Positions 13,413 through 27,178 of a stretch of 64,000 nucleotides of DNA are shown here, in pieces; the stretch's first letter is position 1, and each line of letters begins with the position of its first letter. Origin of the DNA: Sipunculus nudus (lineage: Eukaryota; Annelida; Sipuncula; Golfingiida; Sipunculidae); assembly GCA_026874595.1 (NCBI GenBank), contig CM049317.1, positions 52,287,618-52,351,617 of the forward strand. The letters run 5' to 3'. The notes below the pieces were generated by a model. The model did no database searches, was not told the origin of the DNA, and was given only the letters and a program-made list of their open reading frames with translations. The position numbers were made by a program, and so were the translations under genes.

Positions 13413-15954
13413 ATATTGTTGTCCCAACATTGATCACCCTCCCTGCGAGTTCGATTCACCCCCACCCTAGAAACCCAGCAATGATCTTAGTTTTCGATTA
13501 AAAAATTCGATTTCTTCCTATAATTCTCACTCCAAGAAAATTCGGACACAAGGGGTTGCTGCAGTATAAGGAGGGGCGGATAGATCTGGGTTTATGCTGA
13601 CGGCCTTTTTAAAATTAACATGTCACAGAGACATTTCTCACAGTCACAATACAAGATGTTTACCTGATGTATGGCGTATTTCCGGGCACGTGGTATTTTG
13701 CTCCTGGGTCAAAGTCTTCTTCTGATCTCTGGACTGGTGGAGTGATGCCCTGGTATTTGCATCTGAATAATATAATAAGTGATTTTCAATCATATTTTAT
13801 ATTAACTTTTTGTAATTTTTTTTGTAATAATAATCATTCACACAGACAAAGATATGTATTATTAGATAATTATACTGATTTTTTAAATTAAAATTTTACT
13901 TTAATAACAATTTTACTAATTAGGCCTAACACCAATTAATACAGTTTAAATGTAAAATTCCCCTCAAATACAATGTTAATTCCCATCTTCAAGCTTACCC
14001 TACCAATGCAAATGATTTTTTTTATAATGATACTTCACATTTATAACAAATTTCATCTTTGAGAAAATTGGAAATATGTAGTATAAAATATATCGAATAC
14101 TTCGCAAAATCCTTTATGCATAATAAATAAAATGTCATACCTTTCTTTGCGGGCTGACTACAGCTCAAAAGGCTACCCTGAAGCATGCTGGGTAGCAAGG
14201 AATGCTAGGATCATCGGCAGACGATGCATTGTGGGATGCAAAATAGATCAGGCTCTGACAGAAGGTTCATGCGTTGGACGAAGAATATCCGCGTGACGGA
14301 TATCCGGTGGGATGCAAGCTGGGAAAGCAGGTAGGTAAGGTCTATACTGTGGCGGGCTTATCATTCGTGGGGTAACATTTCCCGACTTTTACTTTTAAAC
14401 TTTATTTACAAGGGGGGTTTCATAACCGCGATCTTATCATACAATAACCTACACAGAGGCTTTGCATTATTTTGTCAATCATTTCGCTCAAAGCATACAT
14501 TGAACACGTGAAAGGTTTTGTTCATTACTTGCGCATTGTATAAGTTATCTGATATTAACTATTTACAACATCGATCACTAATTTACAAATAGCATCGAAT
14601 TTATGTAATCACTGCGTCCCACAGGAGGGTATGCGTTCATCCCTGTTCGTGTGTGTGCGTTTGTGTGTTTGTTCACAACATAACTCACTCAGTCATGAAC
14701 GGAATCTCATGCAATTTTCAAGGTTTTCAAAAAATGGGCCAAGCAGAATTGATAAAAATTTGGTGTGGATCCGCCAAATGTTTCGGATCAAGGAATGTCA
14801 TCAAAGAATAGTCACAAAGGTAGAGTCACTTATGCACGAATGAACTTGGGAATATGGACCGAATACGTGAATGCCCACATAGGATAGGCTTGATTTCATT
14901 AGAATGCAGATCTCTAGTGTATAATATTATTCTTTGTCTTTCGTGTTTTCACGCTAAAATACAGCCATTCGTAAAGTAAATGAGATGTCAGTTGATGTAT
15001 AGAATAAAAGACGGTTTACCTGTATAGAGAAGGCGTCATATTTCGCGATAATTTGCGATAATATCGGGAATTTAAAACACCCACGAACAATCAGTCAACC
15101 AGAGTACGTGTAAGGTGCATATAAAGCTTGAGGATGACGTAACATGCAAACTACAGGAAAACTAACCATTCATTCATCATGCTGTTCCATTCATGCTTCC
15201 AAGTGAAACAGCTGAGTAGGCATAGGATGCAGATCTACAGTAGGCATCCCGCCGACACAGTAGGAAAAATCGATATTATCCTGTAACTGACGTTGTAATT
15301 ATACCTACGTCAGAGGGCGATGGTATTATATATTTCCCCTGATTGGGTACTTGGTTGATTAAGTAAACAAAGTTAGTTTGCTGTAAGCAACTTTCTGCAA
15401 ACTGTTACAAACGAATTTTATGAGATACTGTTGAGGTTGACTGTAGTGTATTTTGACGAAGGGTGATCCAGATCTCCAGAATTTGATTTTAATTTCAAGT
15501 ATTCCATATAATCGGAAATCGGGCATTTTTTTAATCACGGCAAAGGGCCAGAACCATTCACTGGTGTTAAGGACCGCTTTTAGCTCACGTATTACCCTAC
15601 CATGCAGTTGATGAACCGCAGCGCACGTTTTATTACGTTGCATACAGTAAAGTGCAGCTTGAATCCCGGCGGGGGTATTCATGTAGCCTCACTCTACCTT
15701 TCTAATTTTTATATGATCGTCTCACATTGGTATACACGCAAAGAAAGCATCTTAATATGTCGGCCTAAAGGGTTTGGTTTTCTTTCAACTATAATATCAA
15801 CACAGCATAATGGTTTTGCTATGTATGTAAAAGGGATATTGGAGGCATAATTTGACAATTGATATATACAAGCACATTTTTTAATTTTTTAGACAAGAGA
15901 CAAACAGAGCAACAAATTGGCAATTTAATGCAATTTGGGTCATGAGATATTAAG

Positions 15955-16030
<76 letters not shown>

Positions 16031-19000
16031 CATTATATTTTAAGACCCAATGCTTTATATTACAGTGAACTTATCCTTTCTGCTTCATTTTATTTCTTTT
16101 TGTATGTTTTTCAATCTTTCTGTCTTTTTATTTTGAAAATACTTTTATATACTTATATGGACACAATAAAAGTGTTCTAAACGTTAAAAAAAAACAGGAT
16201 AAAGAAAAAGCTTAAGACCACATGGAATTTACTACTTGTATTCAGTTACTTAGAGGTACGATATAAATAGAATAGTTGCTAAATCAACGGTTTTTTTATT
16301 TATCAATGGTTTATAAATAATGGTACAGCAATGATACGTCACTGAGAAAATGCTTTTTCGTAATTCAGCGTATAGATTCAAATGGTGGATTCAGATAGGA
16401 AATAGACGAAGTGCAGAGGGGTAGGGGTAGGAAGGGGGCTTCACACGGTGAAGAAACATTAAAAAAATTAGGCTTCAATGGCGCTATCAAGGGTAGTTTA
16501 AAATGCTCGAATTTTCGATATTATACGCTTATTCGGTTATTCTTCTATTTCCCAAATTATGGGTCGATCAATCGGACGCGCGCCCATGGTCCCTCCCTCT
16601 TAATCCATCCCTTGATTCCACATGGTTCAAGGAAAGGGGCTGAACAAATGCTACAAAGCATTGGTAGAGAAACTGGTCCTACCTTAGCTCCCACCACTTC
16701 TTGTTGTAATCGGCTTTTGTCGTCTCTCCTCGGAACACGGACCACCGCCATTGGTCGATCAGGAACCCGAACGGAAGGAAGGCGATCTTCTTCAGGGCCT
16801 GGCTCATCAAGAAGTTGATGTCAGTCTCTGTAATTGGTCACAACCAAGATGACTAGAGAGCAAATTAAATTTCGAAAAAAAATGTTTATTTTTATGTGGG
16901 AAAGGTCCACGACCTGTAGTGGGCGCTGTCAATACTGAATTATTATGAAATGAAATACAAATTTTGCCGTTTATATATTTTTACACCATCTTTCTGCAGT
17001 GTTTGATTTTTATTAAACATATCGTATAAGTGATATTTTTTGTATCATGATATCATCCGTTTTGAATTTATATGTCAGTCATGGATGGATGAAAAAGATA
17101 AATAAGTGACGATACAATTTTAAATGTTATGTCCATCTTTATTTGATATATAGGTCATTTTTTTCCAAATGTTTATTTCACTGTTTTTGTTTTGATAATA
17201 TGTATGCAAGTTTTGTATTTTCTAGTGCATATGTATTGATATGCGGGATTTTTGCAGACAGAAAATCTATGTCTCTAGCTGTTAACGTGCACATGTTGAC
17301 ACGCAGAAAAAAAGTAACCAGGGGCGGCTGATTACACATGTGCGAAAGTTGCTGGTGGTGTTAGCGTATCACTCGACACGATATTTTGCCATTTGCAAAA
17401 CTCTGGTTCATCTAATTACCCGCCAGATGTCCTGTTTATAGAGTCATATGGATAACGACCGCAGTCCATTTTTGCACTCGGATGGTGTTGTCTCGACTAC
17501 CTCGCTGAGAGATTATTTTGACTTAGTACACGCCAGATATCGAAATGGGTTCATTAAATGTGATATGGCAATTTTTGTAATGCCTGCGGAAGGAAGAAAT
17601 GCGTCCATTCCCGTTCGTGAGTGTGTTTGTGTATGTGCGTGTGTGTTTGGATGTGTGTGTGTTTGTCAAAAACATAACTCACGCAATTTTGAACGGAATC
17701 TTATAAAAATTCCGAGGATTTCAGGAATTGGCCAAGGAAGAATCGATTAGATTTTCGTGTGGAACGGCTCCGTAATCCGGGTCCAGAAAGGACCTCAAGG
17801 AATATTCACAAATGTTCAGTCACTTATGCACGAATGAACCATTTGAATATGGGCCGAATAAGAGAATGAAAACACGTTTTGGGGAGCATTCAACGTTAGG
17901 GACCGCGGAGGCCTGCATTCCTGAGAATACGTATTTCTAGTCTGCTTTGTTTACTAACCCGTGTCGTCCGTAACGTTAGGGAGAAGCCCGATGATGTTCA
18001 GATGCTCTGGGGTTGACACGGACAGTGACAGAACGTCACCGACGGCCTCATGGAAACCTGCAAGCAAGAGTTAATAAAGCTGTACATATTAACTATATCG
18101 GAGGCATCAGTGATTCTACCGGATTAATAAATATTACAGTACTACATTTTAACATCTGACTTTTATTATTAATTCAACATTGCATCATGGCTGAATTTCT
18201 CTTATGATCTCTTTATAAAAGCGAATAAAATCGACGTTTACATATTAATCATTGATGAACAGCAGTAGCTGTTAAAAGTTGTTAAAAACCAAAATAGATA
18301 TTTCACTTTAAATTATACCAGTGAAGATAATTAACAGCGTTTCTCTTACATATCAAATTTAAGCGGAAAAGTGTTAAGGGTGATAGGAAATCTGATTGAA
18401 TGAATGATCAAGAAAAAGGAAACATATTCGATACATTATTTTAAGCAACATCTGCACAATATGCAAACTATAGGCACATTGGAAAGGTTAAAGCTTATTT
18501 GTAAGTATGTACAGATATTGATTGAACGCAATTAAGATTAGTAAACTAACATATCTGTTATCAGTGCTTGTGAAACTTGCAGTCCCAGGAAAATTTTTAA
18601 TTTCGATTTTCAACACCAGATGACGCCACATGATCCCAACTTCGGTGACATGTGGATCAGATCACATACTAGCACATACTGTGGTTGGCTTATTGTTGCG
18701 CAAGGGATTCAAATTCGGGATATTCGATAAAGGCAAATTAAAGCCTTCGTGAATAAGACATATGTGAACAAACGTGAACGGTCTTGATAATATGGCCTCA
18801 TTGGTATTTTATGTATGTTATCCACGCAACCAAGGTCCAAAGTTTATAGTCCAAACACATTAACAATAGCATATATTTTATATTTCCTGTGAATTAAAAA
18901 TTAACATTATAAACGATATCAGATATTTCATATTATCTGCCGGTAGGAGGCAAGAATTTCCACTCGCGGATGTGGGTTTTCGTCGGATTGTTAAGATTTA

Positions 19001-21592
19001 GCGCGAATATTAAATAATGAACATGTTAATCGATATGCCATGTGTAGATTACTAAATGGTTAGCCCACGAAAATGGAATCCTCGCGAAAATGAAAGCAAA
19101 TACAGTAATCATGATTGTTTCATACTATTATTAAAAAAAAAAAATAGCTACTCGCAGGTGTGGCAAGGAGTGTCTATGCTATGATACAAAATTCATGATT
19201 ATAGTAGGTCAATACAAGCTACATTGCGAGGTTGCAAAGGGATGGAATCTTATTGGTGGGTTCGCCGCACGTGATTGAAACCACGTGATCTACCTGGGTT
19301 GGCTCCGCCCCTGTATGAGACAGGCTGGTTTTTGTATTGGAGGAAGTACTGCACGTGACCCATCTCGTGATGAGTTGTGATGAGCCAGTTCATTGTTATC
19401 TCGGTACACTGCTTGATTCTATAACAACCATGTGAAAAATCTGCTAATTAATACTGCTAAGGGGCAGTTAACATAATATGGCGGGATCCAGCTGAGGACT
19501 GAAAACATGGAGAAAAAGAAAAGGAAGACACGTCATCAAAACGTCAGGTACTTGCGTCACAACCTGGTATTTCCAACACTTGGATATTGCATACTCAATT
19601 TAAACTATTAAAGGTTGGCATAATTTTCCTTTATGTTCTTTCCATCTAGAAATTCAGAAATTTCCTTTAAATTAACGTAGGCATAGACATAATCTTTCAA
19701 TGCCTATTTGATTATATTCATCAATAAGTGCTTTTTTTCTCTTGTAAACATGAATATTATATTTCTATGTATCCAAGTTGGAGGAAAACAAAAAAAAAAG
19801 ACACAATTTCTTTATTTCATTACAAGGCATTGCATTTCAGAGCGTACTTTAAAAATGGACAAAGATTTTCAATAGAGCCACTTAGTCTTTCTTTTTCTGA
19901 AAGAGAAATGACACTGGAATTTGTCAATACAAACTATCCGTAAATATTTGGAAGAATGTGGTACAAACCGCATTAACTCTTTTTTTTCCACTCAGTATGG
20001 CCTATTCCAAAATTTACAAAAATTATCTTGTCACTTAATATGTTTCATTTATATTCCCTGTTTCATGCCTTGTAATAAAATGCTTGGGTAAGTACTTAAT
20101 AGGAAGAATGTATAATTATTCACAAGAAGCAGTGAACAGATTAGATTTGCTCAGTGCTAATAGCGCCACGCTGCTTGTTTGTTCAATAAATTACAACCAG
20201 TATTTGAATAAAAATCAAGACAAGCTGATGAATACAACGCAATCGTAACATGGAATGTGCCAGGATACAATAGTAATAAGAAATTGAAAGCGCAGCTCCC
20301 TTTCTGGTTTTCTCATGCGTACTTTACGTTAGATACGTTAACATGACACATTATTAAGGAAACAAGCATTATCAATAAAGTAGAACATCAAATTTCTCTT
20401 GTTTTTTTTTTTATTTGTTTTGGAATTAAAATGTAATTGGTGGGATGATAACAAGGATATTTAATGATCATTTTTTTACAAACAAGCAGAGTACCACATA
20501 CTTCCAAGCAACTAAGGATAATTAACGGGAGATTAAATCTCATTTTTATATAAGTTAGTAGCGACATTGTCTTTGTTAGTAGCGAACGGGTACTTCCAGT
20601 GACTAAATATTATTCTCAAAATTTCCGTAGAGGATGATCCCAGACCGGCGAAAAAAATCCAACACGTTTCATCTTTTCTTTGTTTCTTTTCTCATATTTA
20701 GTTTAAATAAACCAAACGTTGAAAAAAAAATATGAAAAGTCATAAGCCGAATTACTATGATATTTATATTATAGGTCAGAGGTCACTGGAAGTTTCGTTC
20801 TGTTGATTGACAGCTAGCCGGCTAGGCACGTGACCCGGTCACGTGGTCTACCTGGGTTGGCTCCCCGTCTGTAGGAGACCGGCTGGTCTTTATACTGGAG
20901 GTAATACTGTATGTGACCCATCTCGTGATGGGTGGTGATGAGCCAGTTCATCGTGATCTCTGTGCACTGTTTGATTCTGTAAAAAACACTTGTTAATAAA
21001 CTGAAACGGAACTAGTAAAATACTTGCAAACTAATTGTTATGAGTTAATTAGATGTTTGTTCTGCGTATTTTATGACTTCTACTTAGTGGTCTAAGTTGT
21101 CTAAAATCTCAAGTAATTCCAGTACATATGAGAATAGATGCTAAAATGTTATGTACCGAATTATATGAAAATTTAATAAACGTTATGTTGGTTTATTAAA
21201 TTGTTTCGATATAACAAAAAATCACACAGAAACAACATTTTTAAATGTCCGACGGAAGATTTACACCACAGATAATTATCTGACGAAGGAAGGACATTTT
21301 ACAAAGTATTAAAGTGTATTCTATAGCTGATGATGATATATGAGTACCAAAAGCTATCCATTAAACACAGATATGACCCCTTGGGTGTCGTACACAAGGG
21401 ATTTGGTGTGATCAGGATAAAATAATTGTCAAAATATCCTACAGGTGTCGCTCCCACACGGTTTTTTGCGTTATGTGACATATAATGGAATTGATTACCA
21501 ATGAAGATGAAAGATCGAGAGAAAGTGGTAATGAGCTGCGTGGGACCCCGGTTAGAATATAATGCCAAACAACTGTCCCGCACCGTTTTGGC

Positions 21593-21688
<96 letters not shown>

Positions 21689-21696
21689 GGATGATG

Positions 21697-21768
<72 letters not shown>

Positions 21769-21794
21769 GTAGTAATGATGATTATTATAATAAC

Positions 21795-21847
<53 letters not shown>

Positions 21848-21853
21848 TAATAA

Positions 21854-21913
<60 letters not shown>

Positions 21914-21922
21914 TAAAAATAA

Positions 21923-21966
<44 letters not shown>

Positions 21967-21980
21967 GTAGTAATGATGAT

Positions 21981-22018
<38 letters not shown>

Positions 22019-22026
22019 GGATGATG

Positions 22027-22070
<44 letters not shown>

Positions 22071-22109
22071 TATATTAATAATAATAATTATAATGGTAGA
22101 AATGATGAT

Positions 22110-22162
<53 letters not shown>

Positions 22163-22202
22163 GGATGATGATAATAATAATAATAATAATGGTAGTAATG
22201 AT

Positions 22203-22239
<37 letters not shown>

Positions 22240-22253
22240 GTAGTAATGATGAT

Positions 22254-22303
<50 letters not shown>

Positions 22304-25300
22304 GGATGATGATAATAATTATTATAATAATGGTAGTAATGATGATAATAATAATCATAATAATAATAATAATAATTATTATTATTATTATAATTATTAT
22401 TATTATTATAATCATCATTGCTACAACTACTACTACCACTCCTACTACCACTATTCATACCTGAAGTCCTCTCTGTTGTAGAAGTCCCAGGCTGAGGCGT
22501 GACACACGACGTCACGGTCCGTCGGCTTCGTGATCATGGAGTGGTCCCAGAATTTCTGAGGCATCGGTATCAGTCCGAGAGAGGTGAAGAACTCCTCAGA
22601 TACTCGGAACATGTGTGTCACATTCCAGTTCTGTTACCAAAAAAATCCATATAACACGGTAAAATTACGTCCTCCAATTGGACCTCGATACAGTAGTCCT
22701 ATTTTCGAGGTGTTTGTCTAAGCGAGGTGTTATATAAAGAGCAAAAAGAATCAGGACCATGATCAAGTGGTCGTTTTTTTGGATGGTCGCTAAACTTAGA
22801 TGGTCTTTATGGGAGGGTTTCCTCTTTAATTATCTTAGATCTTCATATTTGGTACTTTATTAATAAAAAAAAGTTTATGTGTATATGCTTTTTATAACAT
22901 CTCAGAATACTCATATATATATAAAAAACTGATCACACAACTGTCTCTCCATTTCATCTTTAACACACCAGTAAACCTAATTACTCACGTGTCTTTTCAA
23001 TTCATCATTAACAAACCAGTAAATCTGATCATTCACCTGTCTCCTTGTCTCCTCTTTAACACAACAGTTAACCTGATCACACACCTGTCTCCTTTAATAC
23101 ACCTGTAAACCTGACTACTCACCTGTCTCCTCATCTCGTCTTTAGCACAGCTGTTAACCTGATTACTTACCTGTCTCCTCATCTTATCTTTAGCACACCT
23201 GTTAACTTGATCACCTACCTATCTCCTCATCACATCTTTATTTCACCTGTTAATCTGATCACTCACCTGTCTCCTCATTTCATCTTTAACAAAAAGTAAA
23301 CTTGATCACACATCTGTCTCCTCATCTTGTCTTTAGCACACCTGTTAACCTGATCACTCACTTGTCTCCTCATCTCATCTGTAACAAACCTGATCACTCA
23401 CCTGTCTCCTCACCTCTTCTTTAACAAACCTGTAAACTTGATCACTCACCTGTCTTCTCATCTCATTTTAAACACACCAGTAAACCTGATCCCTATCTGA
23501 CTTTTCATCTCATTTTAAAAACATATTAAACTTTATCACTCACCTGTCTCCGCATCTCATCTGTAACCTACCTGTAAATCTGACCACTCACTTGTCTCAT
23601 CTGTAACACACTTGTAAACCTGATGACTCACCTGTCTCCTCATCTCTTCTTTAAAACAACTGTAAACGTGATCACTCACCTGTCTCCATATCTCATTTTT
23701 ACAACACCAGAAAACCTTATCACTCACCTGTCTCCTTATCTAATCATTAACACACCTGTCAAACCTGATCCCTTATCTGACTTTTCATCTCATCTTTAAC
23801 AAAATATTAAACTTTATCACTCACCTGTTTCCTCATCTCATCTTTAGCACATCTGTTTACCTGATCATTAACCTGTCTCCTCATCACATCTTTAGCACAT
23901 CTGTAAACGTGATCACTCATCTGTCTACTCTTCTCATCTTAAGCACAACTGTTAATCAGATCACTCCCCCGTCTCCTCACCTGTTTTTCAACACACCTGT
24001 GAACCTGGTCACTCACACGTATCTTTATCTCAGCTCTAACACACCTGTAAACCTGATCACTCACCTGTCTCTGCATTTCGTCTGTAACATCTACGCTTGG
24101 TTTATTTGGGTAGGGGTTCACTATGTCCAGGATATTGTTCCAGGTCTGTGACCACATGTTACCTGATAATGATAATGATTATTTCAGTGCTCATGATGCT
24201 TAATATTATATATATAACCTGTCTCCTCATCTCGTCTGTAACGTCTACGCTTGGTTTATTCGGAAACGGGTTCACAATGTCCAGTATGTTGTTCCACTCC
24301 TGAGACCACATGTTTCCTAACAACGGTAATGATAAATATGATAATAAAAGAGCTCTAACACTAAAGTTACTAATACCGCCACCACTGCTACTCCTACGCC
24401 GACTGCTGCTACTGGTTATTTAAGGTTAGGTACAACGTATTTTCACGTGGGTTTGTTGTGTGCAGGGTGCATTCCATACAAAACAGAGACTGGGCTCTGG
24501 TGTGATTGGCTGGTGCAAAGTCTGACGTCACAGGGAACACTTTTTAATGACTTACATCTAGCATTACATGTTGTGTTAGGTCTTTCCTGGAAAATAGGAC
24601 TAACAGTGTCAAAAGTTCTAAGCTTTTGGTGAGATCTAGAATTTTTAGTCACAGGGGTTTTCCTTGTGACTGACGTCACTACCGTGTTGACAATTCTGAT
24701 ATATGTGACAATAGCTTCTTAACATATCACAAAACCTCATGTATTTTGTAGGGAAATAGATAGAAAAAATATTTTTTTTACATAAATTAGGTTCAGTTTA
24801 TGCAAACTCTATAATAATAATTTGTTTATATACAAGTGTGTCAAATGATACTATAGTGAGATTTGGAATACATTTGCTTGAGCTGTACAAAATTTTGAAC
24901 TCCAACTTAATCATTACATAACCACATTTGATGCTCTATCAAATTAAAAATCGATACAAATAGGACACTATGAAGATTTTGGATTAAATTCTATAAGAAT
25001 CTTTCCACAAGCATGCGTACTGCGCGTAATAGCTTTCGAGGCCACTTAGTAAACATTGCTGGTTTTTGTCAAGAGGAATTAAATTCAAGTCAGAGATTGG
25101 GGGGGAAATATCGTTACGGACGAGGTTGATTTGTTTTCCATTAATCAGTTTAAATTTAAGAAAAGATGATTTTTTCCTTTCAATATCATTAACCCGAACA
25201 CTCAGTGTCATTCGTTGCAGCCAGGTGGCGCCAGTGAAGTGGAATGGGTTTTTGTAGTGTCTTGTGTATGATGGTTTAATAAACATACCGAGCAGATGGG

Positions 25301-27118
25301 CGGGGATATGTCCTTCCTGTGGGAAGCTGGACAGGTTGTTGGAGTAGTGTTCCTTCAGCTTTCTCAGAACGTAAGAATGTAGCTCTTGGTACAGCGGCTT
25401 GACCGTGTTCCACAGCTGCAGGCATCGCTGCTCAAAGTTGGGCATCTCATACCACGACCGCCAATACTCTCCGGCGTCTGCGTACTCTGTAAAAGTTACG
25501 TCATTTCCGGTTCGGATCACATTCTTTATATCAAGTTTATTTCAAATATTAAGATTCTCACACCTTTTTTTGCCTAGGATTTATTTAACGATTTATTTGC
25601 ATTATTAAAAGATGCGACAAATTATCTCAGAATATACACTTAATAATTCAAACTGTTACTGATCTTATATCACGTTTCCCTGACGAGGGAAGGTGGCTCG
25701 GAGACAGAATTGACAGGGGCGAATAAGGGGGGGGGGGGGGAGCAGAGAGGGGTAAGGGGGGGGGGGGGGTATCCATCCCATTGTAGAAAAATTGCAATCT
25801 TGAGTAGATCAATATGCCTCATGATCCGAAGTTCGGCTATCGTTTACGCTATTCAGTGCTAATATTTTATTTTGAATTTTTATGTCTACTCAGGTGAAAG
25901 CAGGCGGGAAGGGGGGGGGTCGCATAAGAAGTGCTCTGTTGGTATTCGCGACTGGTGGGAAAATAACTGGTTCTTGATCCCATCAACCACTGAGAACGAC
26001 CCTCTGCATATCCCTGGAGACCAATAAATGTTATGTTTTGCCATATGTTCTTTGTTCTTCTACATATGGGACCATATATGCACTTCAGATAAATTGTGTG
26101 AAATGCAGAAAATGCTGAGACATTCACTGGAATTCGGGACGTGTTCACATTATTTTCACGAATGCAAAAAGAAATACTTGATCTGTAAGGAAAGAAACCT
26201 ATTTCACAAAGGAACTTGGTAATTTGCCTTTTACAATATACATATACATGTACTCTATTGATTGAAACATGTGTTATTCAATACAGACGTACGGTTGGTT
26301 CTGGCAGCCTCGTTCTGGAGTTCCACGAACCTCTCGTAGTCGTTTTTCATTTTCTTCCCCGTGGCGTCCCGCCAGCCCTTCCAGGCCCACGTGAGCTCGT
26401 CCCAGTCACGTGAGTTCGCCATGATGTTTGTCAGATCTACACAGTTATAATCTCATTAAGTAAGTACAAATATAGCGCTATAACTTTCTGGTACATAAGT
26501 GTCATCGTAACATATGTGCTGGAACTCTGTTAAATTTATCATTATGTTGAAGATGAAGGAGTCTAATAACTTTTTCTCTTTCAAAATTATGATTAAAATA
26601 TGTAATTGATAATAATGATAATAATAAATCTGGTATAAGTGTACTGTAATATTTAAAATTAATCATATAAACAAGATTATTTTTACATAAAAATAAATAA
26701 TGCACACACTGTAAGATGAATTAAAGTTAATTATCATAATAATTATATGATTATAATGCTTTTTAAAATGCATTCAACAATATATAATGTAACAACATAT
26801 ATTTAATATAAGTAATCATAAGGCATAAAAGTTATGGTAGAATTGGCATCAGCGATTAAAGCAGAAATGCAAAATGATAGTGTGGAGCTCATATAGCTGT
26901 GAGTCGGTAAGGAAATAGAATCTGAGGGTTTCTAACTCTCTGAAGCTTGCCTAAGGTGGAGCCTAATATTCTGCTGGGTTCTAGGCCTAATGAATAGGTA
27001 AACCTAATTAGGAAAATTAATAGTGGCCAGAGGGATATACACAGATATCTGTGTATCAGTCTCTAAAGAAGATTAGGCAATTAGTACACTAACAGTGTTG
27101 AAACGTTACTTCTAAGGT

Positions 27119-27178
<60 letters not shown>

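Larger units (their letters stand above)
13763..16682. other. Intron between exon 10 and cassette A
   Basis: Holds repeat X copy 1, a TCGCGA-type fragment near 15046 and a TA microsatellite. Otherwise nothing recognised. Confidence 0.6.

Noticed and set aside
21501-22481. Long open frames of poly-Asn or poly-Ile on both strands
   Set aside because: They translate the AAT microsatellite; all six frames are open by composition.
23939-24064. Read-through of exon 6b into the minisatellite as normal coding sequence
   Set aside because: The frame continues for about 40 codons and stops; the GTGAGT donor at the exon end joins exon 7 in frame with the family sequence. It could occur as intron retention, but I do not annotate it as coding.
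22940-24064. CRISPR-like array of regular repeats
   Set aside because: Units are contiguous 48-bp tandem copies without unique spacers, in a eukaryotic intron.
24984-25288. Extension of ACE exon 5 past HLLG in the same open frame
   Set aside because: The frame stays open by chance; a GTATGT donor at 25288 and in-frame continuation into exon 6a or 6b fit the family far better.
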